DNA from: Mariaggregatimicrobium sp964498785
Lineage (GTDB): Bacteria > Zhuqueibacterota > Zhuqueibacteria > Thermofontimicrobiales > Thiofontviventaceae
Length of the DNA stretch: 64,000 bases
Reading direction: 5' to 3'
Assembly (NCBI GenBank): GCA_964498785.1
Contig: CAZCJL010000026.1
Coordinates: 1-64,000, forward strand
How positions within the stretch are numbered: position 1 is the stretch's first letter; each line of letters opens with the position of its first letter. Below are positions 51,646 to 60,545 of the stretch, one piece after another. Below the pieces are notes generated by a model, which saw only the letters and a list, made by a program, of their open reading frames with translations, was not told the origin of the DNA and made no database searches. The position numbers and the translations under genes are program-made.

Positions 51646-53895
51646 ATGAGTTCTGAAGCAATGAAACTATCTGTACGGGAAAAAGCCGGTTATGGTATTG
51701 GCGAAATCGCTTCCAACATCATCTGGATGACGATTATGTTCTTTCTGCCGATTTTCTACACAGACACGTTCGGGATTCCGGCAGCGGTTGTGGGCACGAT
51801 GTTCTTTGTTGTGCGACTATTCGATGCAATTAACGATCCGGTGATGGGAATGATCGCCGATCGCACAAAGACCCGCTGGGGAAAATATCGCCCGTACATT
51901 TTATGGATGGCTGTTCCGTACGGCATCGGCGGTATTCTGATGTTCATGACGCCGGATTTTAGTCTGACATTTAAAATAATGTACGCGTACGCAACCTACA
52001 TTTTCATGATGATCATTTACACCGCGAGTATGATTCCCTATTCAGCCCTGTCCGGTGTGATGACCGCGGATTATCTGGAACGTACCAGTCTGAATTCGTA
52101 CCGCTTCGTGGGTGCATTTGTCGGCGGATTGTTCATTCAGGGGTTGGCGCTGTATATGGTGAGCCAACTGGGAGTAGATAATCAATCGTTGATTTCTGCA
52201 TCGATACAAAATAATCAGGTGATTGTGCGTGAAGTAGGAACCGGCACTGCCCGGATCACGATTACTGCGGAAGATAGTCTTGGGGAAACTGTGCAGGAGG
52301 ATTTTTTATTTAAGATCAATCTACCGGGGGAAAATCCGCCGGTAGTTGAAAATCCTATTCCGGATATGTGGCTGCATGAAGGATTTGGGGAAAAACAGAT
52401 TGCTGTGGTGAATGTTTTCACAGACCCGGATAACGATCCTCTCGAATTTATAGTGAAAAGCAGCATGGATGATATTGTTAAACCGGAGATTGATGGGAGC
52501 ACGCTGATCATTAAAGAACAGGGGATTGGCAGCGCCCGGGTTACATTGTTTGCGGATGATGGAAGTGGAGGAATTGTGACGAACACCTTTGCAGTTCACG
52601 TACAAAAGCTGCATAATAATCCGCCGGAACTGCTGGCCGAACTGCCGGATATCTCCTTTGAGGAAGAAATCGAAACAGATAAATTCGATCTGGCGCGGAC
52701 GTTTGGTTTGTTTTCTACAGAAGAACTGGATATTTCCAATATTTTTAACGACCCGGACAACGATGAATTGTTTTACACTGTTCGCAGCGATAATCCTGCT
52801 GTCGTTGCGGCGCTGATAACGGATTCGCATCTGATACTAAAAAAGAAAATGCCGGGAACCGCAGTCATTACTGTCAGTGCAGATGATAACAAAGGAGCGA
52901 TCACCAGCACCCGGTTCGCTGTGACTATTGAAACGCCCGGTAATATGCCCCCGGTGGTCACGCATACCATCGATGATGTGATCATTCAGTCTGGATTTGG
53001 TGAATATACCATCGATATCGGAGATGTGTTTGCAGATCGCGATGGTGATCCGGTTTCATATCAATTAAAAGTAAACAACAATGCCAAAGGCTACCGTCTC
53101 ACAATGTCGATCTTTGCAGTGTTGTGTATTTTCTTGTTTTTGATCACATTTGTTTCGACAAAAGAACGAATTAAGCCGGTCTCAGAAAAACAGTCTGCTT
53201 TAAAAGATGATTTGAAAGATTTGCTTCGCAACCGACCGTGGATCATCTTGTTCATCGTATCATTAATCACGCTTATTTATGTGGCGGTGCGCAGCGCGGT
53301 GATTGCCTATTACTTTCGCTACTATGTCGGCGATCCGGGATTGACTGCCGCGTTTCTGGTATCCGGCTCGGTGACGATCATCATTTCGCTGACCATCACC
53401 AAATGGCTCACGAAAATTTTCGATAAACGACTACTGTACGTGATTTGCATGATCGTCGTTGGCGGTTCGATTTCTCTGTATACGTTTGCCAAACCAGAAG
53501 ACATCATTTTTATGTTCGTTTTGCAAATCGTGCAGTCATTTTTCTCGGGTCCTACAATGCCGCTGCTATGGTCGATGTTGGCGGACTCGGCAGACTATTC
53601 CGAATGGAAAACAGGCAGAAAGGCAATGGGGCTCACATATTCCGCATCGACATTTGCGCAGAAGGCAGGTATTGCATTGGGTGGAGCGATTGCTCTCTGG
53701 CTGTTGTCGTTTTACGGCTATCAGCCCAATGTGGAGCAATCTGCTGAAAGTCTGTTTGGCATGAAAATGATGATGGGGGTCTATCCGGCAATTGGCGCAT
53801 TTGCCTGTGCGATTATTATTTCGTTTTATAATTTGAATCAAAAGAAAATGGAGAAGATTCAGGTAGAAATGAATGCGAGGAAGGAGAATAAATAG
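51646..53895 (+). CDS. GPH-type sugar:cation symporter interrupted by cadherin/Ig-like repeats
   Basis: A 749-residue MelB/GPH-family transporter (usual length about 450). TM1-TM5 occupy about residues 22-175 and contain the family signature RLFDAINDPVMGMIADRTKT and RWGKYRPYILWMAVP. TM6 begins at 481 (KGYRLTMSIFAVLCIFLFLI) and TM7-TM12 run to about 730, with WSMLADSADYSEWKTGRKAM, typical of the family. Residues about 178-479 are foreign to it: two full cadherin/dystroglycan-like repeats (231-320, 326-430; signatures VFTDPDNDPLEF, IFNDPDNDELFY) between a C-terminal half-repeat (181-227) and an N-terminal half-repeat (435-478). The TM5-TM6 loop faces the periplasm in this family, so the repeats would lie outside the cytoplasm. 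GAGGGAGATGCAATG sets the start. Confidence 0.88.
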   Translation: MSSEAMKLSVREKAGYGIGEIASNIIWMTIMFFLPIFYTDTFGIPAAVVGTMFFVVRLFDAINDPVMGMIADRTKTRWGKYRPYILWMAVPYGIGGILMFMTPDFSLTFKIMYAYATYIFMMIIYTASMIPYSALSGVMTADYLERTSLNSYRFVGAFVGGLFIQGLALYMVSQLGVDNQSLISASIQNNQVIVREVGTGTARITITAEDSLGETVQEDFLFKINLPGENPPVVENPIPDMWLHEGFGEKQIAVVNVFTDPDNDPLEFIVKSSMDDIVKPEIDGSTLIIKEQGIGSARVTLFADDGSGGIVTNTFAVHVQKLHNNPPELLAELPDISFEEEIETDKFDLARTFGLFSTEELDISNIFNDPDNDELFYTVRSDNPAVVAALITDSHLILKKKMPGTAVITVSADDNKGAITSTRFAVTIETPGNMPPVVTHTIDDVIIQSGFGEYTIDIGDVFADRDGDPVSYQLKVNNNAKGYRLTMSIFAVLCIFLFLITFVSTKERIKPVSEKQSALKDDLKDLLRNRPWIILFIVSLITLIYVAVRSAVIAYYFRYYVGDPGLTAAFLVSGSVTIIISLTITKWLTKIFDKRLLYVICMIVVGGSISLYTFAKPEDIIFMFVLQIVQSFFSGPTMPLLWSMLADSADYSEWKTGRKAMGLTYSASTFAQKAGIALGGAIALWLLSFYGYQPNVEQSAESLFGMKMMMGVYPAIGAFACAIIISFYNLNQKKMEKIQVEMNARKENK

Positions 53896-53951
53896 TAAAT
53901 TTTGAAGCGAGGTGCTGTGTGACTTGTGCTATTGAGGAGCGTTGCCGCGAA

Positions 53952-54067
53952 TAACATCCCCCTGGTTTTGCCTGCGGCAAAACCGTCCCCCTTCAAAGGG
54001 GGAATTAATAAACTCGTTCCGACGGTTTCCGTCGGAATGCCTTCATCGACGCTTTGCGTCGTTGATG
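53952..54067. repeat. Partial CTAACATCCCCC element followed by hairpins
   Basis: TAACATCCCCCTGGTTTTGC and CCCCCTTCAAAGGGGG (53952-54003) match the left part of 40010-40182. They are followed by TTCCGACGGTTTCCGTCGGAA (54017-54037) and CATCGACGCTTTGCGTCGTTGATG (54044-54067), hairpins like those at 4476-4584. Confidence 0.6.
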
Positions 54068-54134
54068 GAATAGTGCCAGTACTTGAATCTTGACGCAAAG
54101 CGTACGCACGAGAACATCAAAATAGGAGTGACTA

Positions 54135-55181
54135 ATGGCTAAAGCAAATATCGGATTGATCGGCGCCGGAATGATCGGTGATGTACATATCGACCGCATT
54201 CGTCAGGATGGTCGCGGGGAGGTGACATGGATTGCCGCGCGTACCGAAAAGACGCTGACGGAAAAACTGAAGAAGCACGGAATAAAAAACGGGACCCTGG
54301 ATTACCGGGATATGCTGGCGGATAAATTAGTGGACGCTGTTATTATTGCATCTCCGCCGTCTACACATTATGAGATGCTGAAAGATGTGTTGGAAGCGGG
54401 TAAACACGTATTGCTGGAAAAACCGATGGCAGTCAATCGAGAACAAATGAACAAAGTGCTGGAAATCGTTGACAAGTATCCTGACCGGATTGTGGTGGAA
54501 TGCTCCTGTCGCCATGCGCGGCTGCAGCCCAAATTCTGTTTTGTCAAGAAAATGATTGATGACGGCAAGCTGGGCAAAGTCTACCATATTCATCACAATC
54601 ATTTGATGCGGGGAACGTTTATTGAGTACAATCCCGCCGGCAGTTGGGCGCTGAAGAAAGAACTGGCAGGCGGCGGCCCGTTTTTCGACTGGGGCGTGTA
54701 CGATTTGTCGTTTCATCTGGGTGTGCTTGGCGATGTTCCACAAATTCAATCCATAACTTCTTTTACCCGCAACGGATTGAAAGTTTTTCCTGATCCGAAA
54801 ACGGAAAGCGATATCGAGGAACACGGCGCGGCATATCTCCAATTTGATAATGAGTTGACTTATTATTACGAACGGGGCAGCGGCGTTCATTTCGAGGCGG
54901 ATAATGAGACGCGGATTTTCGGGACAAAAGCGAGTATTCGGTTTGCCTTTTGTAGCTGGGATCCCGTGCAATTGGATTATTTCTATATTGATGAACACGG
55001 CAGAGAGAAAAAGGAAATGCTGGAAATAGACATGTCGGACCATACAGATGATAATCTGGAAATGGCAGTCCATTTTCTGGATTGTCTGCTCGATGGCGCG
55101 CAGCCGAAAATGACAGTGCAACTTGCGGCAAAGCATCTTGATATCTTATTAAAAATATTGGGTGATTCGTATCATGATTAA
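54135..55181 (+). CDS. Gfo/Idh/MocA-family oxidoreductase
   Basis: A 348-residue NAD(P)-dependent dehydrogenase. The Rossmann entry IGLIGAGMIGDVHIDRI has the G-x-G-x-x-G pattern, and the family motif EKP is seen in VLLEKPMAVNREQM; DAVIIASPPSTHYEMLKDVLEAGKHV joins them. The C-terminal alpha/beta domain has GGGPFFDWGVYDLSFHLGVLG, where Asp and His probably contribute to catalysis. No signal peptide, so it is cytoplasmic. It probably oxidises or epimerises a sugar of the locus; the substrate is unknown. The start follows AGGAGTGACTA. Its stop codon overlaps the ATG of the next gene by 8 bp, indicating translational coupling. Confidence 0.9.
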   Translation: MAKANIGLIGAGMIGDVHIDRIRQDGRGEVTWIAARTEKTLTEKLKKHGIKNGTLDYRDMLADKLVDAVIIASPPSTHYEMLKDVLEAGKHVLLEKPMAVNREQMNKVLEIVDKYPDRIVVECSCRHARLQPKFCFVKKMIDDGKLGKVYHIHHNHLMRGTFIEYNPAGSWALKKELAGGGPFFDWGVYDLSFHLGVLGDVPQIQSITSFTRNGLKVFPDPKTESDIEEHGAAYLQFDNELTYYYERGSGVHFEADNETRIFGTKASIRFAFCSWDPVQLDYFYIDEHGREKKEMLEIDMSDHTDDNLEMAVHFLDCLLDGAQPKMTVQLAAKHLDILLKILGDSYHD

Positions 55182-57042
55182 AAAATCAAATTTTTTCTTT
55201 TTAATATGCTTGATAATTATATCCTGCGGAAATAAACAGCACCAAACTATTCGTGATAATGAAAGTTTACAAAAAGCTGTTTTACAGGGCTGGAATACCT
55301 GGAACAATCCCAATGTGCTGTCGCATGTAAAGATGCCCGACGGTCTGGCGCTGCAATTGGTGTTTCGGAAGAAAAAGGGCGGACCTTATTATTTGCGCGA
55401 GAGTTACATTTCCAGTCCCAAAGTGAATTTCCCGGAAAAAATTATTCCCAAATCTCATGCTTATGATGGAAGTTACACGGAACTGGATCTGGAGTGGGAA
55501 GGTCTTAAAGCTACCATCCAATCGGCCCGCGATGGTAACGATGTTGTCATTTTATATACACCTAAAAAAGTCCCCCCGAAACCGCCGGTGTTGATTTTGG
55601 AAACCGGGATTTTATGGAATAAAAAAGGCACGCTGCAACGTGATGGTCATCGAATCATCGCCGGGTTTGATCATCAAAAATATGTGATCCGGGCGACATG
55701 CGAACCCACAGATGTGAAATTTCCGTTTGTTACGCCGTATCTCACTTTTAAATCAAACGAGCAGGTCGGATTTTATACAGGAAGAGAACGCAGTATTGCC
55801 GAGATAAAATCAATTCTCAACAAACAACTTGCGACCTATAAACAACAATCAGAGAAATACGGAAATCTGATCGACGCGTATCAGGCGATGCAATCCGTCA
55901 TTGCCTGGAATATCATTTACGATGCACAAAAAGATCGGGCGCTTGTTCCGGTGAGTCGTATCTGGAATGAAGCCTGGGGTGGCTATATTATTTTTGATTG
56001 GGACACTTATTTCACTGCCTTTATGCTGGCGCTGGATCAAAAGGACCTGGCGTATTCCAACGCAATTGCAATGACTGATGCCGTTACCGAAAAGGGGTTT
56101 GTTCCTAATCTGGAAGCATCCTTTGGCGTTAAAACTTTTGACCGCTCGCAACCGCCGGTGGGGAGTATTGTTTGCAACCTGATCTATAAAAAGTATCAGG
56201 AAAAGTGGTTTCTCCGGGAAGTGTACGAAAATTTGCTCTCCTGGAACCGATGGTGGGAAAGCGCACGTGATAATCAGGGGTATCTTTCCTGGGGTACTTT
56301 TCCGCATCCACGGGAAATTGATCCGCCGAATAAACAGGCAGCCAAATTCGAATCCGGTCTGGATAACTCGCCGCTGTTCGACGATGCCATCTTTAATGAG
56401 CAGACGTACAAACTGGAACTGGCTTCAGTGGGATTAATGAGCCTGTATATTGCGGATTGCAGACATTTAATTGAAATCGCACAGGCGCTGGGAAGGGATG
56501 AAGATATTGACGAAATCAGGACGCGGGCAGAAAAATATACTAAAAAATTGAATGAATTGTGGGATGAAAAATCCGGGATTTACCGGGATAAAGATTTAAC
56601 CACGGGAAAATTGAGTTCGCATCTGGCACCGACTAATTTTTATCCGTTAATTGCCAAAGTTCCCACACAGCAACAAGCACAGCGAATGATCGATGAACAC
56701 TTTTTCAATCCGGATGAATTTTACGGAGAATGGATGATTCCCTCTATTTCCCGTGATGATCCGGGATTCGGGGATAATAGCTACTGGCGCGGCAGAATCT
56801 GGGCGCCGATGAATTTTCTGGTTTATTTAGGATTGAGAAATTATGATCTGGATAAAGCCCGAAAAGAACTCGCGGAAAAATCGCTGAATCTGTTATTGAA
56901 AGAATGGCTCGAAAACCAGCGCGTTTATGAAAATTATAACGCGGAGACTGGCGTTGGCGGGGATGTCCGAAACAGCGACAGTTTTTACTCGTGGGGTGGG
57001 TTACTGGGGATGATTGCATTAATGGAAGCAGGATACTGGTAA
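55174..57042 (+). CDS. GH63/trehalase-like alpha/alpha-barrel glycosidase, lipoprotein
   Basis: A 622-residue protein. ATG 55174 overlaps the preceding stop; GTG 55162 is the alternative. The leader MIKKSNFFFLICLIIISCGN has a lipobox (IISC, Cys18). A beta-sandwich of about 200 residues is followed by a barrel like MGH1-type GH63 enzymes: WNEAWGGYIIFDWDTYFTAFML, FVPNLEASFGVKTFDRSQPPVGS, WWESARDNQGYLSWGT, GLDNSPLFDDAIF and GDNSYWRGRIWAPMNFLVYLGL. FDWDTYF and ENYNAETG hold the usual acidic catalytic candidates. It is probably an exo-acting glycosidase outside the cytoplasm; the linkage is unknown. Confidence 0.75.
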   Translation: MIKKSNFFFLICLIIISCGNKQHQTIRDNESLQKAVLQGWNTWNNPNVLSHVKMPDGLALQLVFRKKKGGPYYLRESYISSPKVNFPEKIIPKSHAYDGSYTELDLEWEGLKATIQSARDGNDVVILYTPKKVPPKPPVLILETGILWNKKGTLQRDGHRIIAGFDHQKYVIRATCEPTDVKFPFVTPYLTFKSNEQVGFYTGRERSIAEIKSILNKQLATYKQQSEKYGNLIDAYQAMQSVIAWNIIYDAQKDRALVPVSRIWNEAWGGYIIFDWDTYFTAFMLALDQKDLAYSNAIAMTDAVTEKGFVPNLEASFGVKTFDRSQPPVGSIVCNLIYKKYQEKWFLREVYENLLSWNRWWESARDNQGYLSWGTFPHPREIDPPNKQAAKFESGLDNSPLFDDAIFNEQTYKLELASVGLMSLYIADCRHLIEIAQALGRDEDIDEIRTRAEKYTKKLNELWDEKSGIYRDKDLTTGKLSSHLAPTNFYPLIAKVPTQQQAQRMIDEHFFNPDEFYGEWMIPSISRDDPGFGDNSYWRGRIWAPMNFLVYLGLRNYDLDKARKELAEKSLNLLLKEWLENQRVYENYNAETGVGGDVRNSDSFYSWGGLLGMIALMEAGYW

Positions 57043-57155
57043 AACAAGATGTTTGATATCGGGTTTAAAATGAAAAACAAATTTGTCATTAGAGGCAAAC
57101 TCAGATTAAAATTAAGCAAAATGTTTATTTAATTGAGTCCTGAATGGAGGCTTAA

Positions 57156-58322
57156 ATGCATAGTTTGAAAGTAATGATAATGTCAATTATATTGATATTT
57201 GCCACCGATGTTTTCCCTGGAGGCACTGCGCAGGATGATACTGTCAAAGCAAGCCGAATTTCAATTCCGCCGGTCATCGACGGCGAGATGGATGACGCCT
57301 GCTGGCAGGAGGCAAAGTGGCAGGCAATTGATCAGGTGTGGATTAATTACGGGGAAGCTGTTCCGGCGGAAGATTTTACCGGCCACTATAAAGTCGTCTG
57401 GTCGGAAGAGGAGAATCTACTGTATTTTGTTGTGGAAGTGATAGATGATGCATTTGTGGATGGCTATGTTTACAACCGAAATCCCGGTGAGGGCGGCGGT
57501 TATCCCAATTACGATGTTGTGGAAGTATTTATCGATGAAAATAAATCCGGTGGATTGCACGTGTTCGACGGCACGGGCAATATTGCAACTCAGTGGGGAT
57601 CAAACGCTGAAAATGCATTTTCCTATCATATCACGCCTGTCGCGCCGGCGGATGGCGAAGTGTCGATGAGCATGGTCGCCTGTGATATTGCCGGCACAGA
57701 CTGGGGCAATTACTTTATTCCCGATTATGCTGATCATTTGCACGAATTTGCATTGAAGAGAAACGGAAATCAATATGTGTGGGAATTTTCATTGATAATT
57801 TATGATGAAAGCTTTGATCACAATAATCAGGCTGCATCGCGAGTTCAGTTGCAGGCAGGGAAAATTATGGGATTGAGTCTGGCGTATTGCGACAACGATG
57901 ATCCAAACGAAGATCCGAAAAAGCGGGATAATTTTTTCGGGTCGGTGTGGGTGCCTGAATCTGCTTTCAACGATCACTGGAAAGAAGCCAATGGCTTTGG
58001 CGCCATAATGCTAATGGGCGAAACCACGGATGTAGAACAATTCTCTGATGATCCGGCAGCGCCCAAAGCGACATTTCAACTGTACCCGAATCCCTCGCAG
58101 GGAGACATCCGGTTGCTGCTGGAAAATGATTACAGTGGACAGGTAAATATCGAGATCTATGATATCATCGGCAGAGAGGTTTTGCGAACGGCGTTCCAAA
58201 AAAAGCAGATCAACGTACGTAAATTGATTTCGGCGAGACATCTGGCAGCGGGTGTCTATTTCATTAAAGCTGAAATGGCTGGACAGCAGCAGGTTCAGAA
58301 ATTGATGATTTTGTATCATTAA
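57156..58322 (+). CDS. Secreted CBM9-like sugar-binding protein with sorting domain
   Basis: A 388-residue exported protein. Signal peptide about 1-25 (MSIILIFATDVFPGGTAQ). Residues 30-290 look like the carbohydrate-binding family 9 fold: PPVIDGEMDDACWQEAKW at the entry, YKVVWSEEENLLYFVVEVIDDAF, DVVEVFIDENKSGG and YVWEFSLIIYDESF, a typical pattern of DGxxDDACW and exposed aromatic residues. The last 80 residues are an FCB C-terminal sorting module (QLYPNPSQGDIRLLLENDY...GVYFIKAEMAG). No catalytic domain. It probably binds the polymer on the cell surface. GGAGGCTTAAATG gives a strong start. Confidence 0.85.
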   Translation: MHSLKVMIMSIILIFATDVFPGGTAQDDTVKASRISIPPVIDGEMDDACWQEAKWQAIDQVWINYGEAVPAEDFTGHYKVVWSEEENLLYFVVEVIDDAFVDGYVYNRNPGEGGGYPNYDVVEVFIDENKSGGLHVFDGTGNIATQWGSNAENAFSYHITPVAPADGEVSMSMVACDIAGTDWGNYFIPDYADHLHEFALKRNGNQYVWEFSLIIYDESFDHNNQAASRVQLQAGKIMGLSLAYCDNDDPNEDPKKRDNFFGSVWVPESAFNDHWKEANGFGAIMLMGETTDVEQFSDDPAAPKATFQLYPNPSQGDIRLLLENDYSGQVNIEIYDIIGREVLRTAFQKKQINVRKLISARHLAAGVYFIKAEMAGQQQVQKLMILYH

Positions 58323-58375
58323 TTGATATTTCTAAAATTAAAATTTGAATTTACAAATAATTATCTGTTTATATT

Positions 58376-58418
58376 GGAGTGCATCGCCTTTATGCGATGC
58401 ATAAAGGCTTCGCACTCC
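58376..58418. repeat. 43-bp inverted repeat
   Basis: GGAGTGCATCGCCTTTATGC and GCATAAAGGCTTCGCACTCC around a short GAT loop: a nearly perfect hairpin. The same GGAGTGCA and GCATCGCCTTTA arms form the outer ends of the family 1 elements at 12925 and 43306, so this may be an empty or minimal form of that family. Confidence 0.7.
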
Positions 58419-58585
58419 TGATTATTTTGAAAATCAATGTGTTAGGATTAGTTCCTTTAATTAAATTTCGAAATTTAGATAATTGATTTCTTGTCCCCGA
58501 AACGCATGAAATAGCGCTTAAAGCAAAATCAAAAATAATATTTCGTGTATTTTTGTGTGTTAGTGGGCTACGATTGGAGCGATCA

Positions 58586-60544
58586 ATGAAGCGACGGCAA
58601 TTCCTGAAAAGCAGCATGGCGCTGGGTGGCGCATTGAGCATCCCGGCGTCACTGTTTGATGAAGAACAGACGCTTGAATTTGCGAAAATGAAGAAAGAGC
58701 GGCATTTGCTGCTGACTCTTGAAAATAAGTCCATTAAATTTAAACTATTTAATGATGCCTCGGCGGAAATAGAAAATAAAAAAAGCGATGTGAATTGGTA
58801 CATGGGACCAGTTGCGATTCAGGAATTCGGTCCCATCGAGGAAGGTCATGTGTGGCTGCGCCAGGAAAGATCAATGTGCGAGCAGTATCCGGGACGATTC
58901 AGCGGCGAGAAGATCGGTGATAAAATTCGGTTCACACTGCTTGGTCGCCAGAACCGGGTGATGGGCACATTTACCTGCAGTGTAAAACTGGAAAATGACT
59001 GGCTGGTCTGGAAGATTTTGAAAATCGATGAATGCATTCGCAGTCTCGTGTTCCCGCCGCCCGTTTATTCGGACAGCCTCGTATTGCCCAAAGGAATCGG
59101 GCAATGGATTCGCGAACCGGAAAGCCGGTTCATCTACCCGCGCTATTTGCAGACGTTTTTCACGCACCTGAATATGCGCTGGATCGGCGGGTTGAAGGCG
59201 GATAATGACAATGGCTGGATCATGATTTATGACGACGGTTTTGAAGATGCGTACGCACTGGTCGCCAATCGAGCTGCGAGTCCCGCATACGCTAAAACGC
59301 TCGGAAAATGGGCGCACCCGTTTACGCTGCGTTATAAATTCACCAGCCGCGGATATGTGGGGATCGCCAAAACATATCGCAAGTGGGCGAAACAGCAGGG
59401 CATCTACCGTTCATTAAAAGATAAAATCGCTGATTATCCTGATTTGAATAATATGCTCGGTGGGCGTTCGTTCTGGTATAATCTTGCTTCTGCGGCACTG
59501 AAGCAGAAGACATCGGAAGATTTCTGGTTGACGGAAGAACAGCAACAGCGGCGACACGGTGGCGAAATTTTGATCCATGATAAATTTTCCGATGTCCTGC
59601 CGCGTATCGAGGAATTTAAAAAATTTGGTTTGAAAAAAGGCTTCTTCAAAATAGCCGGATGGATCAATGGCGGGTACGATGCATCGCATCCGGATGTGTG
59701 GCCGCCGGAACCGCAATTGGGAACTATTGCCGAATTGCAGAAAATCATGGCGCTGAAGGGATCGGTCTTTACCGGACTTCATGATAATTATCAGGATATT
59801 TACGAAGGTCTGCCCAGTTTTCCAAATGGTGTAAATCGCCTGCCGGATAGATCGCTGCAAATCGGCGGCGTTTGGGGCGGGGGACAGTCATACATTTTGA
59901 CCGCCAGATATGGCTTGAAGTATGCCAAACGGAACTGGGAAAAAATTAAGACGCTCAGGCCACGGGCGATGTTCATCGATACCACAACCGCAATGCAGTT
60001 ATATCAATCTGATGAAAAACAGAATCGTCAGACAAAGGCAGATGATTTTAAATATAAACGAGCAACCCTGAAATTTTTCAAAGATCAGGGCGTGCTGTTG
60101 GGAAGTGAAGAGGTTGCGGATTTCGGAACGCCGTATGTCGACTGGTTCGAAACCCGGCACGCGCGCATCGAAGGAGAGACGATTCCGCTATGGCCTCTGG
60201 TATATCATGACGCGGCATTTGTGGGAAGATACGGGCATCCGTCCCCGGAGGATGAATACCCGCGCTGGCTCGAAGATATGCTGTGGGGTTACTTCCTGCA
60301 TTTCTTTGTCCGCTCAAACTGGGACCTCGACGATTATTTCAAATCAACAACGCATGTGGATGAATGGCATCAGCGCATCGGGACGTCGGAAATGATCAGT
60401 CATCGGTTTGTCACAGATGATTTTAAGGTCGAAGAGACAGTATTCGAGCCGGGAGTGCGAATCATTGTCAATTTTGATAGCCACGACAGGAAGGCGGATG
60501 ATATGGTGATTCCTGCCCAAAGTTATAAAATCAGGGAGTCGTAG
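58586..60544 (+). CDS. Tat-exported glycosidase-like protein (possible GH101/GH129-like barrel)
   Basis: A 652-residue protein. Start ATG 58586 gives the twin-arginine leader MKRRQFLKSSMALGGALSIP; GGAGC precedes it. An N-terminal beta-sandwich (about 35-260) leads into a probable TIM barrel (about 290-600). Candidates for catalysis are Asp465 in RAMFIDTTTA and Glu508/Glu509 in LLGSEEVADFG, about 43 residues apart, a layout resembling GH101/GH129 and the DUF5696 group. FFKIAGWINGGYD and FTGLHDNYQDIY supply further conserved acids and aromatics. The family call is tentative. The next gene starts 2 bp after its stop, so the two are co-transcribed. Confidence 0.55.
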   Translation: MKRRQFLKSSMALGGALSIPASLFDEEQTLEFAKMKKERHLLLTLENKSIKFKLFNDASAEIENKKSDVNWYMGPVAIQEFGPIEEGHVWLRQERSMCEQYPGRFSGEKIGDKIRFTLLGRQNRVMGTFTCSVKLENDWLVWKILKIDECIRSLVFPPPVYSDSLVLPKGIGQWIREPESRFIYPRYLQTFFTHLNMRWIGGLKADNDNGWIMIYDDGFEDAYALVANRAASPAYAKTLGKWAHPFTLRYKFTSRGYVGIAKTYRKWAKQQGIYRSLKDKIADYPDLNNMLGGRSFWYNLASAALKQKTSEDFWLTEEQQQRRHGGEILIHDKFSDVLPRIEEFKKFGLKKGFFKIAGWINGGYDASHPDVWPPEPQLGTIAELQKIMALKGSVFTGLHDNYQDIYEGLPSFPNGVNRLPDRSLQIGGVWGGGQSYILTARYGLKYAKRNWEKIKTLRPRAMFIDTTTAMQLYQSDEKQNRQTKADDFKYKRATLKFFKDQGVLLGSEEVADFGTPYVDWFETRHARIEGETIPLWPLVYHDAAFVGRYGHPSPEDEYPRWLEDMLWGYFLHFFVRSNWDLDDYFKSTTHVDEWHQRIGTSEMISHRFVTDDFKVEETVFEPGVRIIVNFDSHDRKADDMVIPAQSYKIRES

Positions 60545-60545
60545 A

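Noticed and set aside
54327..55136. Long minus-strand frame (269 codons) antisense to the Gfo/Idh/MocA gene
   Set aside because: The plus-strand gene has clear motifs; the antisense product has no domain.
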